From Corynebacterium sp. MSK008 (lineage in GTDB: Bacteria; Actinomycetota; Actinomycetes; Mycobacteriales; Mycobacteriaceae), in contig NZ_JASPJX010000008.1 in the NCBI RefSeq assembly GCF_030232585.1, positions 52,566-116,565 on the forward strand: a stretch of 64,000 nt of DNA. The letters run 5' to 3'. The notes beneath the pieces are model-generated. The model had not been told where the DNA came from. It saw only the letters and a program-made list of their open reading frames with translations, and did not search any database. Positions 63,969-64,000 of this stretch are shown piece after piece. A program made the position numbers and the translations under genes. Positions within the stretch are counted from its first letter, which is position 1, and each line of letters opens with the position of its first letter.

Positions 63969-64000
63969 GTGGCTGGTCGTTGGACTCCGAAGGATGTGAA
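63969..64000 (+). CDS. Possible start of a further gene, cut by the window end
   Basis: GTG 63969 with GGAGG eight bases upstream opens a frame V-A-G-R-W-T-P-K-D-V that runs off the end. Too short to identify; a transposase is possible but unsupported. Confidence 0.25.
   Translation, partial: MAGRWTPKDV

Overview
The window is high-GC actinobacterial chromosome from a mycolic-acid-making Corynebacteriales member, almost certainly Corynebacterium. It carries the corynomycolate and arabinogalactan locus (pks13, fadD32, cutinase-like esterase, two mycolyltransferases, aftB, ubiA, PAP2 phosphatase, glfT2, glf). The gene order glf, glpK, HAD, acyltransferase, serS, farR, pheA, LCP and the order copO, cueP-like, copR, copS, HMA protein, copB both match the Corynebacterium pattern.

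Layout. 1-13.1 kb: minus-strand cell-envelope cluster with several one-base start/stop overlaps. 13.2-16.5 kb: TetR/GAP-family pair with a repeated operator, a SulP transporter and a small membrane protein. 16.6-21.6 kb: accessory genes (DUF4143 ATPase with a 4 x 23 bp tandem repeat upstream; Na+/H+ antiporter; AT-richer AlbA_2-type regulator flanked by 91-bp direct repeats). 21.8-25.3 kb: thioredoxin-fold protein, glf, LGFP-type amidase. 25.3-28 kb: frameshifted glpK and a frameshifted DUF559-like gene separated by five copies of a 10-bp motif. 28-37 kb: housekeeping genes. 37.1-53.1 kb: an acquired copper island. 53.1-63.9 kb: AGCS symporter, histidine utilisation genes (hutG, hutR, hutH), a glutaryl-CoA-dehydrogenase/CoA-transferase pair and two paralogous YjiH-type membrane proteins.

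The copper island has two sensing systems. CopRS has a conserved CopR box, and CsoR has three candidate operators. The effectors are a multicopper oxidase, a CueP-like protein, CopA, CopZ and a DUF305 protein. A segment with the copS 3' end, a CsoR-type operator, an HMA protein and copB is present twice, about 10.6 kb apart, and each copB copy has lost its catalytic core through a different deletion. Between the copies lie an archaeal-type (type II) GAPDH, a class I aldolase (frameshifted) and a GH65 fragment: a possible copper-tolerant glycolytic backup, now partly decayed. An IS6-like remnant truncates a VKOR-like gene behind csoR.

A DNA-level signal runs through the non-island part: the 11-mer CGTCGATARGC occurs 13 times, in several reading frames and also between genes, and never in the copper island. 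It may be a species-wide recognition motif (uptake, segregation, recombination or modification). Four genes show frame disruption or loss beside otherwise intact neighbours (glpK, the DUF559-like gene, class I aldolase, VKOR). Two of these lie at G homopolymers, so consensus errors must be excluded.
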